DNA of 19,805 nt from Bacteroidales bacterium (GCA_004557185.1 SFEP01000046.1:1-19805); one strand, 5' to 3'; counted from the first letter of the stretch, positions 1 through 7,675 are shown. Translations and numbers: made by a program. The notes: a model not told the origin generated them from the sequence alone.

Positions 1-1
1 C

Positions 2-154
2 ACGTGCCACGGCACACCCGTGGTGATGGGACTCACACGTCAAACACCCTTCGGCTGCATTCATCGGGACGAACTCACACGCCTCGGCTCCGAAATGCTG
101 CAAGCCCTGCAGAGCGGGACGTTAGGCGCTAAGGCAAACGCACCTTCCTTGTAA
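2..154 (+). CDS. C-terminal fragment of an unrecognised protein (5' truncated by window)
   Basis: An open frame enters from the left edge and runs about 50 codons to a TAA at 152-154, 25 nt before the next gene. The readable tail includes GTPVVMGLTRQTPFGCIH and then a helix-like stretch, RDELTRLGSEMLQALQ. The G+C-rich third positions match the neighbouring genes, which supports it being coding. I do not recognise the family from this tail. The final dozen residues (GTLGAKANAPSL) look like an unstructured end. It is probably unrelated to the exported protein that follows, which has its own signal peptide. Confidence 0.5.
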   Translation, partial: TCHGTPVVMGLTRQTPFGCIHRDELTRLGSEMLQALQSGTLGAKANAPSL

Positions 155-179
155 CCATAAAAAACAATATCCATAACCT

Positions 180-3068
180 ATGAAAAAGTTATTTACTCTC
201 ATGATGCTGTGCCTCAGCGTGAGTGCCACAGCATGGGCCGACTTCACAGAGCCCTGGACGAGCGCTGCGCCTCCGCACAGCCGCCCCATCATCACAACGT
301 TCCCCTCGGGGATATCCTACACGGGTAACAACAAGGTGCACGCCGTGACACAGGTAATCAAGGTGGAAACTCAGGGCACCGTCGGCGTGACGCTCACCAT
401 CACCGCAGGTACGCTCAACGTGCTCGGCATCGACCTGGCCACGGCCAACGGCTCGGTGCAGGCATACGATTACACAGCCAAGGAACTTACAACCTCTGAT
501 GGTAGCTACACCGCTACACTGTCAGCCGTGCCCGCAGGCTACTACGTGCTCCGCTACTTTGTGTACAACAACACCACCAACGACGGAGACCTTACCAACA
601 CCACGGGCTCGCTCACGGTAACGGGTGCTGTGCAGGCTCCTGTAATTTCGAACTTGGCAGGCCTGAGCAACGACAAAGTCTATTTGGTGAAATCGGGAAG
701 AACCACTGCTTCAAAGGATGTGTACCTGCTTTACGATAGTGACCACAGCGGTTACCTCTCTTCCAATTATGCTGCGCAAAGTGTCAACAAAAGCCTGTAC
801 GACGGTCTTGACAATTTCCAGTTTGCCATCTACAAGCATACCGACAACAAGTACTACTTCTACATTCCCGAGGGAAATAAGATAGTGGGAAATGAGACCC
901 GCAACAACACAGCGATTCCTTTGGGCAACCTTCCCGACACAGATATGGAAATCCGCACCACAAGCACGGTGACCAATTATCCATTTATGCTTTCCACTAA
1001 CAGGTCGGGCGCGCTCAATGTAGCTCAAACCAGCGGACAGCACGGCGTTGTAAACTGGAATAGCGGATATGGTCAGACAGGCGATACAGGCAATGCTTTC
1101 CAGTTTATCGAAGCGGGCGACCTGGCAGATGATGTCAAGACGCTTTTGCAGAATAAGATTACGTACGCACCTGACTATTGGACTGCACAAGCGTTGTTCA
1201 GTGTAGATCCAGCCTATGTTGGCCAGTACATTTATGCAGATTTGGAACCATTATCCACTGCGCTGACAAATTTTGCCAACTCGACTACCGTAGACAATTA
1301 CAACACGATGATGACCGAGTACAACCAAGCCCGCAGCACTGCCAGCAGAGTTACACTCGGAAACGGCGAGATTTTCCAAATCAAGTGCACCAACGCATCG
1401 CGTGGCTACTTGGCCTACTATAACACAACAAACGATACCTTCGATGGCACCACAACTCTGACGTTGGCAGGCGCCAATGGATGGACTGCATTCCCCAACA
1501 TTAATGCTGCGAATGTATCTACAACGTGGGCAATATACAAGTATAACGACAAATGCTACTTGTATAGCACGGAAAACAAAAAGTTTATCAGGGCTGAGGC
1601 TAACGATCGTTCCTTGACGTTCACGGAGGATGTCGCACAGGCCTCACCCGTTACCCTTGAGAATATTGATGGGAATGATATTGGCTGGCGCTTGAAGTTT
1701 GTAGATGCGAATTATTATATCAGTTTCTCGCCTGGCTACGGACTTAATGGCGGTGCCCGCACATACAATGTTGCCAGCGATGCAGGTGTGCAGCACTACC
1801 TTATCAAAACGGGCAGCAGCGTGAGCGATGCAGATGCAGGCCCCATTGCTTACAAAATTCTGAAGTCCGACATTACCTCGAACCTTGCAACCGTCAAGCC
1901 TTACCACGCAAAGACTGACGTCAGCAAGGTAGGCTACTACACTTTCAACGGAAACATCGATGTGGCTAATGCCATCACGGCCGCCGAGGCACTGAGCGCA
2001 AGCAGCACCGCAAGCGCAGTAGAAACATCGCTCGCAAACTTGAAAGCCATCCTCGCCGCCGGCTACACCATCAACCAGCCCACGGCAGGCAAGCTATACC
2101 GGCTTAAGGGTAAGGTCAACACCAAATACGTAACGGGTAACTTAACCTCACATAATGACAACCAGAAGATGGCGCTGTCTGCCGAAAACGGCGTAGAGAC
2201 AGTGTTCATGTTCCGTGACGCGGGCAACAGCAAGTTCAAACTTCTGAACGTAGGAAACGGCTTTTACATCAATAACACTTGGGCGATAGGTAGTAGCAAC
2301 ACTCAGTTTGACCAGTTCACTTTCGAAGCCTCTGCTACAAACATAGGATATTATGTCCCTAAGACTGATAAAGGCAGTTGCTACATGTACAACAACACCG
2401 ACCGACAAGTGGTAGACCGCCAGAACAGTTATGCCGCCAACGTATGTGACTGGGAAATTGAAGAAGTGACGTGGCTGCCAGTGCCCGTCTACGCCGACCC
2501 CGACGACTACAAGCTCGGCACGTTCTATAGCCCTGTGCCGTTGAGAAAGGATGAAAGCCGTATCAAATTCTATACGGGTACGGTTACCAACAACTATTTC
2601 AACCTGACGGAGTACAAAGGCGATGTCATTCCTGCCAACACGGCGTTCGTCACGGAGTACGTGGAGGGCGGAGAAACGAGTAATAAGTGCGCCTACCTTG
2701 CAATAGCAGGCTCTGACCCCGGCTTTACAGGCAAAAACCAGCTGCGAGGCCAGTTGGAGACCATCACCACGCCGACCATCACTGGCAAGATCATCTGCAC
2801 CATGCAGGAAATTGGCGGCGCGCTGACGTTCGCCAAATACACCGGCACCACCGTGAAAGGCTTCAGAGCCTATCTGCCCGTGGATAACAACACCGCCGCG
2901 GGCGGCTCAGGCAGTTTCCGCCTCGTGTTCGGAGTGCCCACAGGCATCGACACCATCGGCAACCAGCCCGCTCAGGAGCAGACCGTCTACGACCTCAGCG
3001 GACGCCGCGTGGAGCACGCCGGCAAGGGCCTCTACATTGTAAACGGAAAGAAAGTAATGATTAAATAA
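180..3068 (+). CDS. Large exported modular surface protein with Bacteroidota C-terminal sorting-like tail
   Basis: The 962-residue product starts with a clear Sec signal peptide (MKKLFTLMMLCLSVSATAWA, cleavage likely before DFTEP). By eye it has an N-terminal beta-rich region (about 35-160) and then three related modules at about 166-310, 396-545 and 637-765. Each module contains YLxxxxxKxY / FYIxxGNKxxxxE-type strands that resemble beta-trefoil or lectin-like folds. Short helical spacers separate the modules (about 312-390 and 600-630). A beta-sandwich follows at about 772-920 (KFYTGT, GDVIPANTAF, RAYLPVD). The last 28 residues (YDLSGRRV, KGLYIVNGKKVMIK) match the C-terminal sorting or anchoring motif common in Prevotella and Bacteroides exported proteins. 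No catalytic motif was seen. Ligand or substrate is unknown; adhesion or glycan binding is an inference. G+C drops to roughly 45-50 percent in the three modules against 60-65 percent in the ends and second spacer. Confidence 0.9.
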   Translation: MKKLFTLMMLCLSVSATAWADFTEPWTSAAPPHSRPIITTFPSGISYTGNNKVHAVTQVIKVETQGTVGVTLTITAGTLNVLGIDLATANGSVQAYDYTAKELTTSDGSYTATLSAVPAGYYVLRYFVYNNTTNDGDLTNTTGSLTVTGAVQAPVISNLAGLSNDKVYLVKSGRTTASKDVYLLYDSDHSGYLSSNYAAQSVNKSLYDGLDNFQFAIYKHTDNKYYFYIPEGNKIVGNETRNNTAIPLGNLPDTDMEIRTTSTVTNYPFMLSTNRSGALNVAQTSGQHGVVNWNSGYGQTGDTGNAFQFIEAGDLADDVKTLLQNKITYAPDYWTAQALFSVDPAYVGQYIYADLEPLSTALTNFANSTTVDNYNTMMTEYNQARSTASRVTLGNGEIFQIKCTNASRGYLAYYNTTNDTFDGTTTLTLAGANGWTAFPNINAANVSTTWAIYKYNDKCYLYSTENKKFIRAEANDRSLTFTEDVAQASPVTLENIDGNDIGWRLKFVDANYYISFSPGYGLNGGARTYNVASDAGVQHYLIKTGSSVSDADAGPIAYKILKSDITSNLATVKPYHAKTDVSKVGYYTFNGNIDVANAITAAEALSASSTASAVETSLANLKAILAAGYTINQPTAGKLYRLKGKVNTKYVTGNLTSHNDNQKMALSAENGVETVFMFRDAGNSKFKLLNVGNGFYINNTWAIGSSNTQFDQFTFEASATNIGYYVPKTDKGSCYMYNNTDRQVVDRQNSYAANVCDWEIEEVTWLPVPVYADPDDYKLGTFYSPVPLRKDESRIKFYTGTVTNNYFNLTEYKGDVIPANTAFVTEYVEGGETSNKCAYLAIAGSDPGFTGKNQLRGQLETITTPTITGKIICTMQEIGGALTFAKYTGTTVKGFRAYLPVDNNTAAGGSGSFRLVFGVPTGIDTIGNQPAQEQTVYDLSGRRVEHAGKGLYIVNGKKVMIK

Positions 3069-3074
3069 AAAAAC

Positions 3075-3269
3075 ATGATGAAGAAAACCTATATACAACC
3101 CTCGGTGCGCACACTGCACTTTGCACACCGCTCCTCACTCCTCGAAAGCAGCGTGGGGGTAAACCTCAACCAGAGCGGCGGTCAGCAGCGCTCCATCAAG
3201 CGAGGCTCCGCCATTTGGGGCAATGATGACGACGAGGACCAGCAGCCCAAAAGCCGCATCTGGCAATAA
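3075..3269 (+). CDS. Small MKKxYxxP-type protein of unknown function
   Basis: This 64-residue ORF starts 6 nt after the stop of the large surface protein, so it is very likely cotranscribed. Two adjacent ATG codons (3075 and 3078) are possible starts; the second gives MKKTYIQPSVRTLHF, the typical opening of a widespread group of short Bacteroidales hypothetical proteins (MKKxYxxPxxxxxx). Like them it has a short hydrophobic/SLLESS stretch, a Gly/Gln-rich middle (SGGQQ) and an acidic tail with Trp (IWGNDDDEDQQ). It has no signal peptide, no transmembrane helix and no Cys. The function is unknown in the family. The tight linkage suggests a role with the exported partner, but that is inference only. 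Confidence 0.7.
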   Translation: MMKKTYIQPSVRTLHFAHRSSLLESSVGVNLNQSGGQQRSIKRGSAIWGNDDDEDQQPKSRIWQ

Positions 3270-3308
3270 TACAGACACACCGCGGCGGCCCAGCTGCCGC
3301 ACCCCGCA

Positions 3309-3344
3309 CGAGGGCGCATCTCCCAACCAGGAGGTGCGCCCTCG
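3309..3344 (+). terminator. Long GC-rich hairpin, probable terminator of the surface-protein operon
   Basis: The arms CGAGGGCGCA (3309-3318) and TGCGCCCTCG (3335-3344) pair perfectly. A T-G wobble and four more pairs (CTCC/GGAG) follow, giving a 15-bp stem closed by a 6-nt loop (3324-3329). It begins about 40 nt after the small-protein stop. There is no T-tract, so it may be a terminator with weak release, an RNA-stabilising 3' hairpin or a bidirectional element. Confidence 0.5.
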
Positions 3345-3446
3345 GTGGCATAGAGCACCACGCTGCCATGACGCTCGCCGACAGCATGGAAACATGAGCA
3401 CATGCACTTTTTTCAAGAAATCTGAGCATGTATGCTGCATTATGTC

Positions 3447-3455
3447 TAATTTCGC
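3447..3455 (+). promoter_or_regulatory. Candidate -7 element upstream of the Omp28-like gene
   Basis: TAATTTCGC differs by one base from the Bacteroidota TAnnTTTG(C) -7 consensus and lies 55 nt before the ATG at 3511. A small palindrome, AGCAT-GT-ATGCT (3425-3436), sits just upstream, between the expected -33 and -7 regions. No clear TTTG -33 box is visible. Weak evidence. Confidence 0.3.
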
Positions 3456-3510
3456 AGACACAACCCATCTATTTGCCAAACATATTCTTCACATTCCCTT
3501 TTACAAGCCT

Positions 3511-5553
3511 ATGAAAACCTTTACACACAAACTCGTGCTGGCGCTGACCGCCGCACTCCTCACCACAGCCGCCGCCCTGGCGCAGCGCACCCTGCCCGGA
3601 GGCAAGCCACGGCAAGCACAGGCCGTGAGCACACAGCAGTGCCGCGCTGCTGTCAGCACGAAGAACGTCTACATGCAGGACCCTAACAAGCCCGAAAAGC
3701 AGCCCAGCAAGTGGCTCACCAACCTGCCCATCGACTCCACCATCCTGGTGCAGAACTTCAACCCCGTGGTCGAAGGCACCGACATTGCCTACAGCACCTA
3801 CTACAGCGAAGACCTCACACGCTACTTCCTGGGCAACACCATCAAAACCATACGCACCATTGTGCCAGCCGGCGCCAAGAGCGTAAGAGTGTGGGTGAAC
3901 AATCCCGACGTGGAGGGCGACACGCTCTATGCCGCAACCTTTGAGGGCTACAAGGGCGACGTGGTGGAGGACTTCCCCGTGGAGTGCCTGCTCGAAGAGG
4001 TGAAGACGCTTGAGGTGGGCTTCACGCTCCACTTCGACGAGAAAGCCCCGCTGCATGCCTACGTGGTGCCCTGCAACCGCTACTCCTCGTTTGTGGTGCG
4101 CGACACAGGCACTGGCGACTTCGTGGCCCGCGACTATACCCACATGCGCTACATGCTCTACGGCGACTACCACTTGTGCTACGGCTACTTCATACAGTGC
4201 ATCACCGAGGGCGACGGCGGCTTCAAACCCTATGACCTGCAAATGGCCGGCGTGAGCCACGTGCGCGGCTTCCTGGGTGACGACACCGACCTCTCCATCG
4301 GCATCATGAACTACGGCACGGAGCCTATGCCCAACGCCAAACTCACTTGCACCATCGAGAACACCACGACGGATATAACGTACGACAATCCCGTGGGCTT
4401 CCTCTACTACGCCCACATGGACACCGAGGTGAAAGCACCCACCACGGCCAAGCGCATCCCCATCGTCATCAACCTGGTGGAGGTGAACAACGCACCCCTC
4501 ACCGAACCCTGCGACCCCGTGGAAGGCTCGGTGACAGCCGTTGACCGACAGGAAAGCGTGCCCCGCAACGTGGTGATGGAAGAGTTTACCGGCACCTGGT
4601 GCGGCTGGTGCCCCCGCGGCATGCGGGCTGTGGAGCTGCTGAGCGAAATCTACGGCGACCGCTTCATCCCCATCGGCGTGCACTACAACGACGTCTTCGA
4701 GAGTGCCGACTTCAAGTACATCCTCGACAACTACGCCAGCGGCGGCTTCCCCGGCTGCACGCTCAACCGCCTCACAAGCAGCGACCCCTACAACGGCACA
4801 GGCGAACACGGCAAGGGCGACCTCGGCATTGCCTACGACATGGACTACATCTTCGAACTCCCCTGCGAGGCCCGTTTCGACATCACCAATGTGAGCACCG
4901 ACAGGGATACGCGAACCGTGAGCGTGACGACGGACGCCATCTTCTCAATCGACTGCATTGAGGCACCCTACGCCGTGTCGTACGTAGTGACAGAGAGCGG
5001 CCTGAAGGGCGTTCAATCCAACTACTACCCCACGATGAACCCCTCGCAGGTGCCTGAAAACCTGCGCGACCTCACACAGAAGGGCATGCAGTATCTGGCC
5101 AACATCGACCACGTAGGCCGCAGCATCGAGGGCTTGCTCGGCGTGGAGGGCAGCATCCAAGCCCCCATCGTGAAAGGCCAGAAGCAGACGTTCACCCACA
5201 CCTTCACCTTGCCCGAAACGGTGGAAAACCTGGCTAACGTGCACATTGCCGTCCTGCTGCTCGACACCAAGACGGGCGAAATTCTGAACGCACAGCAGAC
5301 TGGCCTCAACCTCGAAGTGGACGAAGGCATCAGCACCACTACGGCTCATGCCGGAATGCTGGTGCGTGCCCAGCGCGGCGCACTCAGTGTGAACGCACCG
5401 CAGGGTGCCACGCTCCGCATCTACGACGCTGGTGGCCGTTTGCTGCGCCAGCAAATGTGCAACGGCTCGCTCACCCTGCCCCTCCCCGCAGGCTGCTACG
5501 TGGTGGAGAGCAGTTCGGCGGCCGGCGTGCAAACCGCCAAGGTGGTGCTCTGA
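3511..5553 (+). CDS. Exported Omp28-like thioredoxin-fold protein with C-terminal sorting domain
   Basis: The frame is open from 3223, but the ATG at 3511 starts a proper signal peptide (MKTFTHKLVLALTAALLTTA, then AAALA before QRTLPG), so I take 680 residues. Residues about 60-350 are a beta-rich N-terminal region of unknown role. Residues 354-430 form a thioredoxin-like domain: VVMEEFTGTWCGWCPRG carries the CxxC pair C364/C367, and GFPGCTLNR (about 412-420) corresponds to the cis-proline loop. This arrangement is typical of Omp28-related outer-membrane proteins. Residues about 612-680 (LRIYDAGGRLL, LPAGCYVVES, KVVL) match a type-A type IX secretion sorting domain. The likely role is an exported or surface-attached thiol-disulfide protein; redox partner and direction are unknown. 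It lies after a hairpin and is probably transcribed alone. Confidence 0.9.
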   Translation: MKTFTHKLVLALTAALLTTAAALAQRTLPGGKPRQAQAVSTQQCRAAVSTKNVYMQDPNKPEKQPSKWLTNLPIDSTILVQNFNPVVEGTDIAYSTYYSEDLTRYFLGNTIKTIRTIVPAGAKSVRVWVNNPDVEGDTLYAATFEGYKGDVVEDFPVECLLEEVKTLEVGFTLHFDEKAPLHAYVVPCNRYSSFVVRDTGTGDFVARDYTHMRYMLYGDYHLCYGYFIQCITEGDGGFKPYDLQMAGVSHVRGFLGDDTDLSIGIMNYGTEPMPNAKLTCTIENTTTDITYDNPVGFLYYAHMDTEVKAPTTAKRIPIVINLVEVNNAPLTEPCDPVEGSVTAVDRQESVPRNVVMEEFTGTWCGWCPRGMRAVELLSEIYGDRFIPIGVHYNDVFESADFKYILDNYASGGFPGCTLNRLTSSDPYNGTGEHGKGDLGIAYDMDYIFELPCEARFDITNVSTDRDTRTVSVTTDAIFSIDCIEAPYAVSYVVTESGLKGVQSNYYPTMNPSQVPENLRDLTQKGMQYLANIDHVGRSIEGLLGVEGSIQAPIVKGQKQTFTHTFTLPETVENLANVHIAVLLLDTKTGEILNAQQTGLNLEVDEGISTTTAHAGMLVRAQRGALSVNAPQGATLRIYDAGGRLLRQQMCNGSLTLPLPAGCYVVESSSAAGVQTAKVVL

Positions 5554-5613
5554 GGCGCTGCCTCACAACGAACAGGGCGTGGGCGTGACCTACAGCCTGA
5601 AAGCCCCGCCACG

Positions 5614-5658
5614 CTTATCCCCGACACTTTTATCGCTCCCACATTTATCCCCGCCAAA
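5614..5658 (+). repeat. Three imperfect 15-bp tandem repeats upstream of fumarase
   Basis: TTATC occurs at 5615, 5630 and 5645, exactly 15 bp apart, within units CTTATCCCCGACACT, TTTATCGCTCCCACA and TTTATCCCCGCCAAA. The array ends 22 nt before the TTGG of the fumarase promoter. The spacing suggests an operator with repeated protein contacts. A weak resemblance to DnaA boxes (TTATCCACA) is also visible. Confidence 0.5.
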
Positions 5659-5665
5659 TAAAAAA

Positions 5666-5725
5666 GCGTGAAGCAAAGGCTTGGTATCTAAACCTATTTA
5701 CCTACCTTTGCTTCACGCAGTTTTT
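5666..5725 (+). terminator. Perfect 14-bp inverted repeat with T-tract, between the Omp28-like gene and fumarase
   Basis: GCGTGAAGCAAAGG (5666-5679) and CCTTTGCTTCACGC (5705-5718) are exact reverse complements separated by 25 nt. An A-run (5660-5665) precedes them and a TTTTT run (5721-5725) follows. As RNA this is a terminator-like hairpin for the upstream gene. Unusually, the -7 box of the fumarase promoter lies partly inside the right arm, so the repeat may instead be a DNA operator. Confidence 0.6.
5681..5710 (+). promoter_or_regulatory. Bacteroidota-type promoter for fumarase
   Basis: TTGG (5681-5684) is separated by 18 nt from TACCTTTG (5703-5710), an exact match to the TAnnTTTG -7 consensus. 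Transcription would start near 5717 and leave a leader of roughly 55 nt. The upstream box matches TTTG only approximately. Confidence 0.6.
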
Positions 5726-5770
5726 CACACCACACGATTTACTCATCTTACATAACAATACTACATCTTC

Positions 5771-7414
5771 ATGGCACAAACACCTGAATTTAAGTACGCG
5801 CCCATGTTCCAGACGGGCAAGGACGACACGGAGTATTACCTGCTGAGCAAGGAACACGTGTCGGTGGGCGACTTTGAGGGCAAACCCATACTGAAAGTGG
5901 AGCCCGAAGCCCTCACGCTCATGATTAACCAAGCCTTCCGCGACGTGTCGTTCCTGCTGCGCCGCGCCCACAACGAGCAAGTGGCCAAAATCCTGACCGA
6001 CCCTGAGGCCAGCGACAACGACAAATATGTAGCCCTCACCTTCCTGCGCAACGCTGAGGTGGCTGCCAAGGGCCAGCTCCCCATCTGCCAGGACACGGGT
6101 ACGGCCATTGTGCACGGCGAAAAGGGACAGCAGGTGTGGACGGGTTTCTGCGACGAGGAAGCCATCTCGAAAGGCGTCTACAAAACTTACACCGAGGAGA
6201 ACCTGCGCTACTCGCAGAACGCCCCGCTCAACATGTATGACGAGGTGAACACCAAGTGCAACCTGCCCGCACAAATCGACATCGAGGCCACCGAGGGCAT
6301 GGAATACAAGTTCCTGTGCGTAACGAAGGGTGGCGGCTCGGCCAACAAAACCTACCTGTATCAGGAAACGAAGGCCATTCTCAACAAGCAGACGCTCGTG
6401 CCCTTCCTCGTGAGCAAAATGAAAACGCTCGGCACGGCTGCCTGCCCGCCCTACCACATTGCCTTCGTGATAGGCGGCACCTCGGCCGAGAAAAACCTGC
6501 TCACCGTCAAGCTGGCCAGCACGCACTACTACGACAACCTGCCCACCACGGGCGACGAAACGGGACGCGCCTTCCGCGACGTGGAACTGGAGAAGCAGCT
6601 CCTCGACGAGGCACACCGCCTGGGCTTCGGCGCTCAGTTCGGCGGAAAATACTATGCCCACGACGTTCGCGTCATCCGTTTGCCGCGCCACGGCGCCAGC
6701 TGCCCCGTGGGTCTGGGCGTGAGCTGCTCGGCCGACCGCAACATCAAATGCAAAATCAACAAGGACGGCATCTGGATTGAGAAGATGGACGACAACCCCG
6801 CATCCCTCATCCCCGAAGCACTGCGCCAGGCTGGCGAAGGCAACGCCGTGCGCATTGACCTCAACCGCCCCATGGACGAGGTGCGCCGCGAGCTGGCCAA
6901 ATATCCCGTAGCCACACGCGTCAGCCTCAACGGCACCATCATCGTGGCACGCGACATTGCCCACGCCAAACTCAAGGAGCGTCTGGACAACGGCGAAGAA
7001 CTGCCCGACTACATCAAGAACCACCCCGTGCTCTACGCCGGACCTGCCAAAACGCCCGCTGGCCTGCCCTGCGGCTCCATGGGGCCCACCACCGCCGGCC
7101 GCATGGACCCCTACGTCGACCTCTTCCAGAGCCACGGCGGCTCCATGGTGATGATAGCCAAGGGCAACCGCTCGCAGGCCGTCACCGACGCCTGCCACAA
7201 GCACGGCGGCTTCTACCTCGGCTCCATCGGCGGACCCGCAGCCATCCTCTCGCAGCAGAGCATCAAGAGCATTGAATGCGTGGAATATCCCGAACTGGGC
7301 ATGGAGGCCGTGTGGAAAATCGAGGTGCAGGACTTCCCCGCCTTCATCCTCGTGGACGACAAGGGCAACGACTTCTTCCAGCAAATCAAACCGCGCTGCG
7401 CAGCCGGCTGCTAA
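5771..7414 (+). CDS. fumA: Class I (iron-sulfur) fumarate hydratase
   Basis: The product interconverts fumarate and L-malate in the cytoplasm. In anaerobic Bacteroidales it works in the reductive direction towards succinate and propionate. It has 547 residues, close to the 548 of E. coli FumA. Visible family signatures are LPICQDTGTA (C106), the glycine-rich GGGSANKTYLY, GTAACPPYH (C225), YYDNLPTTGDETGRAFRD and VSCSADRNIKC (C319). C106, C225 and C319 correspond to the three cysteines that hold the oxygen-labile [4Fe-4S] cluster. The beta-domain near the C-terminus is intact (YAGPAKTPAGLPCGSMGPTT, GGSMVMIAKGNR, YLGSIGGPAA). The gene stands alone, with its own promoter and a repeat-filled gap downstream. 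The symbol follows E. coli; fumB would be equally valid. Confidence 0.95.
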   Translation: MAQTPEFKYAPMFQTGKDDTEYYLLSKEHVSVGDFEGKPILKVEPEALTLMINQAFRDVSFLLRRAHNEQVAKILTDPEASDNDKYVALTFLRNAEVAAKGQLPICQDTGTAIVHGEKGQQVWTGFCDEEAISKGVYKTYTEENLRYSQNAPLNMYDEVNTKCNLPAQIDIEATEGMEYKFLCVTKGGGSANKTYLYQETKAILNKQTLVPFLVSKMKTLGTAACPPYHIAFVIGGTSAEKNLLTVKLASTHYYDNLPTTGDETGRAFRDVELEKQLLDEAHRLGFGAQFGGKYYAHDVRVIRLPRHGASCPVGLGVSCSADRNIKCKINKDGIWIEKMDDNPASLIPEALRQAGEGNAVRIDLNRPMDEVRRELAKYPVATRVSLNGTIIVARDIAHAKLKERLDNGEELPDYIKNHPVLYAGPAKTPAGLPCGSMGPTTAGRMDPYVDLFQSHGGSMVMIAKGNRSQAVTDACHKHGGFYLGSIGGPAAILSQQSIKSIECVEYPELGMEAVWKIEVQDFPAFILVDDKGNDFFQQIKPRCAAGC

Positions 7415-7455
7415 GCCCCAGCGCAACACACGCACCACTCCTTTATATATATAGG

Positions 7456-7521
7456 GGCAGGTGCCCACTACACAGCGGAGACGCCGACAGCAGGACAGCA
7501 CCTGCCGCGGCGTCTCCGCTG
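7456..7521 (+). other. Interleaved inverted repeats (terminator or pseudoknot-like RNA) after fumarase
   Basis: CAGCGGAGACGCCG (7473-7486) is the exact reverse complement of CGGCGTCTCCGCTG (7508-7521). A second pair, GGCAGGTGC (7456-7464) with GCACCTGCC (7498-7506), is interleaved with the first. The order is arm1-arm2-arm1'-arm2', which is pseudoknot topology or two mutually exclusive hairpins. The first pair alone would make a strong 14-bp stem that could end or stabilise the fumarase mRNA. No T-tract follows. Confidence 0.55.
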
Positions 7522-7570
7522 CTTGTGTGGTGAAGGGGGCGTGCGCACCGGCTCACAGCGCGTCGGCACG

Positions 7571-7642
7571 GATGCCGTGGGAAAAAGTTACCCCGCCGTG
7601 GAAGAAAGTTCCCACGCCGTGGAAGAAAATTCCCACGGCATC
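7571..7642 (+). repeat. Repeat cassette A: three 21-bp units inside a 13-bp inverted repeat
   Basis: The units start at 7574, 7595 and 7616. Each begins GCCGTGG and continues with an A-rich run to TTCCCAC (TTACCCC in the first). The ends GATGCCGTGGGAA (7571-7583) and TTCCCACGGCATC (7630-7642) are perfect inverted repeats. TATTTC follows the right end. It has the same architecture as cassette B but different unit sequence. Confidence 0.85.
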
Positions 7643-7675
7643 TATTTCTGACGGGGCGGCGGACGGTAAAAACGG

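Noticed and set aside
3223..3510. 96-residue N-terminal extension of the Omp28-like protein
   Set aside because: The extension would overlap the small protein gene, includes the hairpin at 3309-3344, and would bury the signal peptide that starts at 3511.
3469..4809. 446-codon minus-strand open frame opposite the Omp28-like gene
   Set aside because: It is a shadow of the same kind, full of Val, His and Ala, and is contradicted by the signal peptide, CxxC domain and sorting domain on the plus strand.
5614..5658. Replication origin based on DnaA-box-like TTATCCCC repeats
   Set aside because: There are two mismatches to TTATCCACA, only three sites, no AT-rich unwinding element, and no dnaA/dnaN/gidA neighbours.
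5702..7501. 599-codon open frame on the minus strand opposite fumarase
   Set aside because: It mirrors the strongly GC-biased codon use of fumarase. Its product is a low-complexity Val/His/Gly/Ala-rich sequence with no domain, and the plus-strand frame is an unmistakable enzyme.
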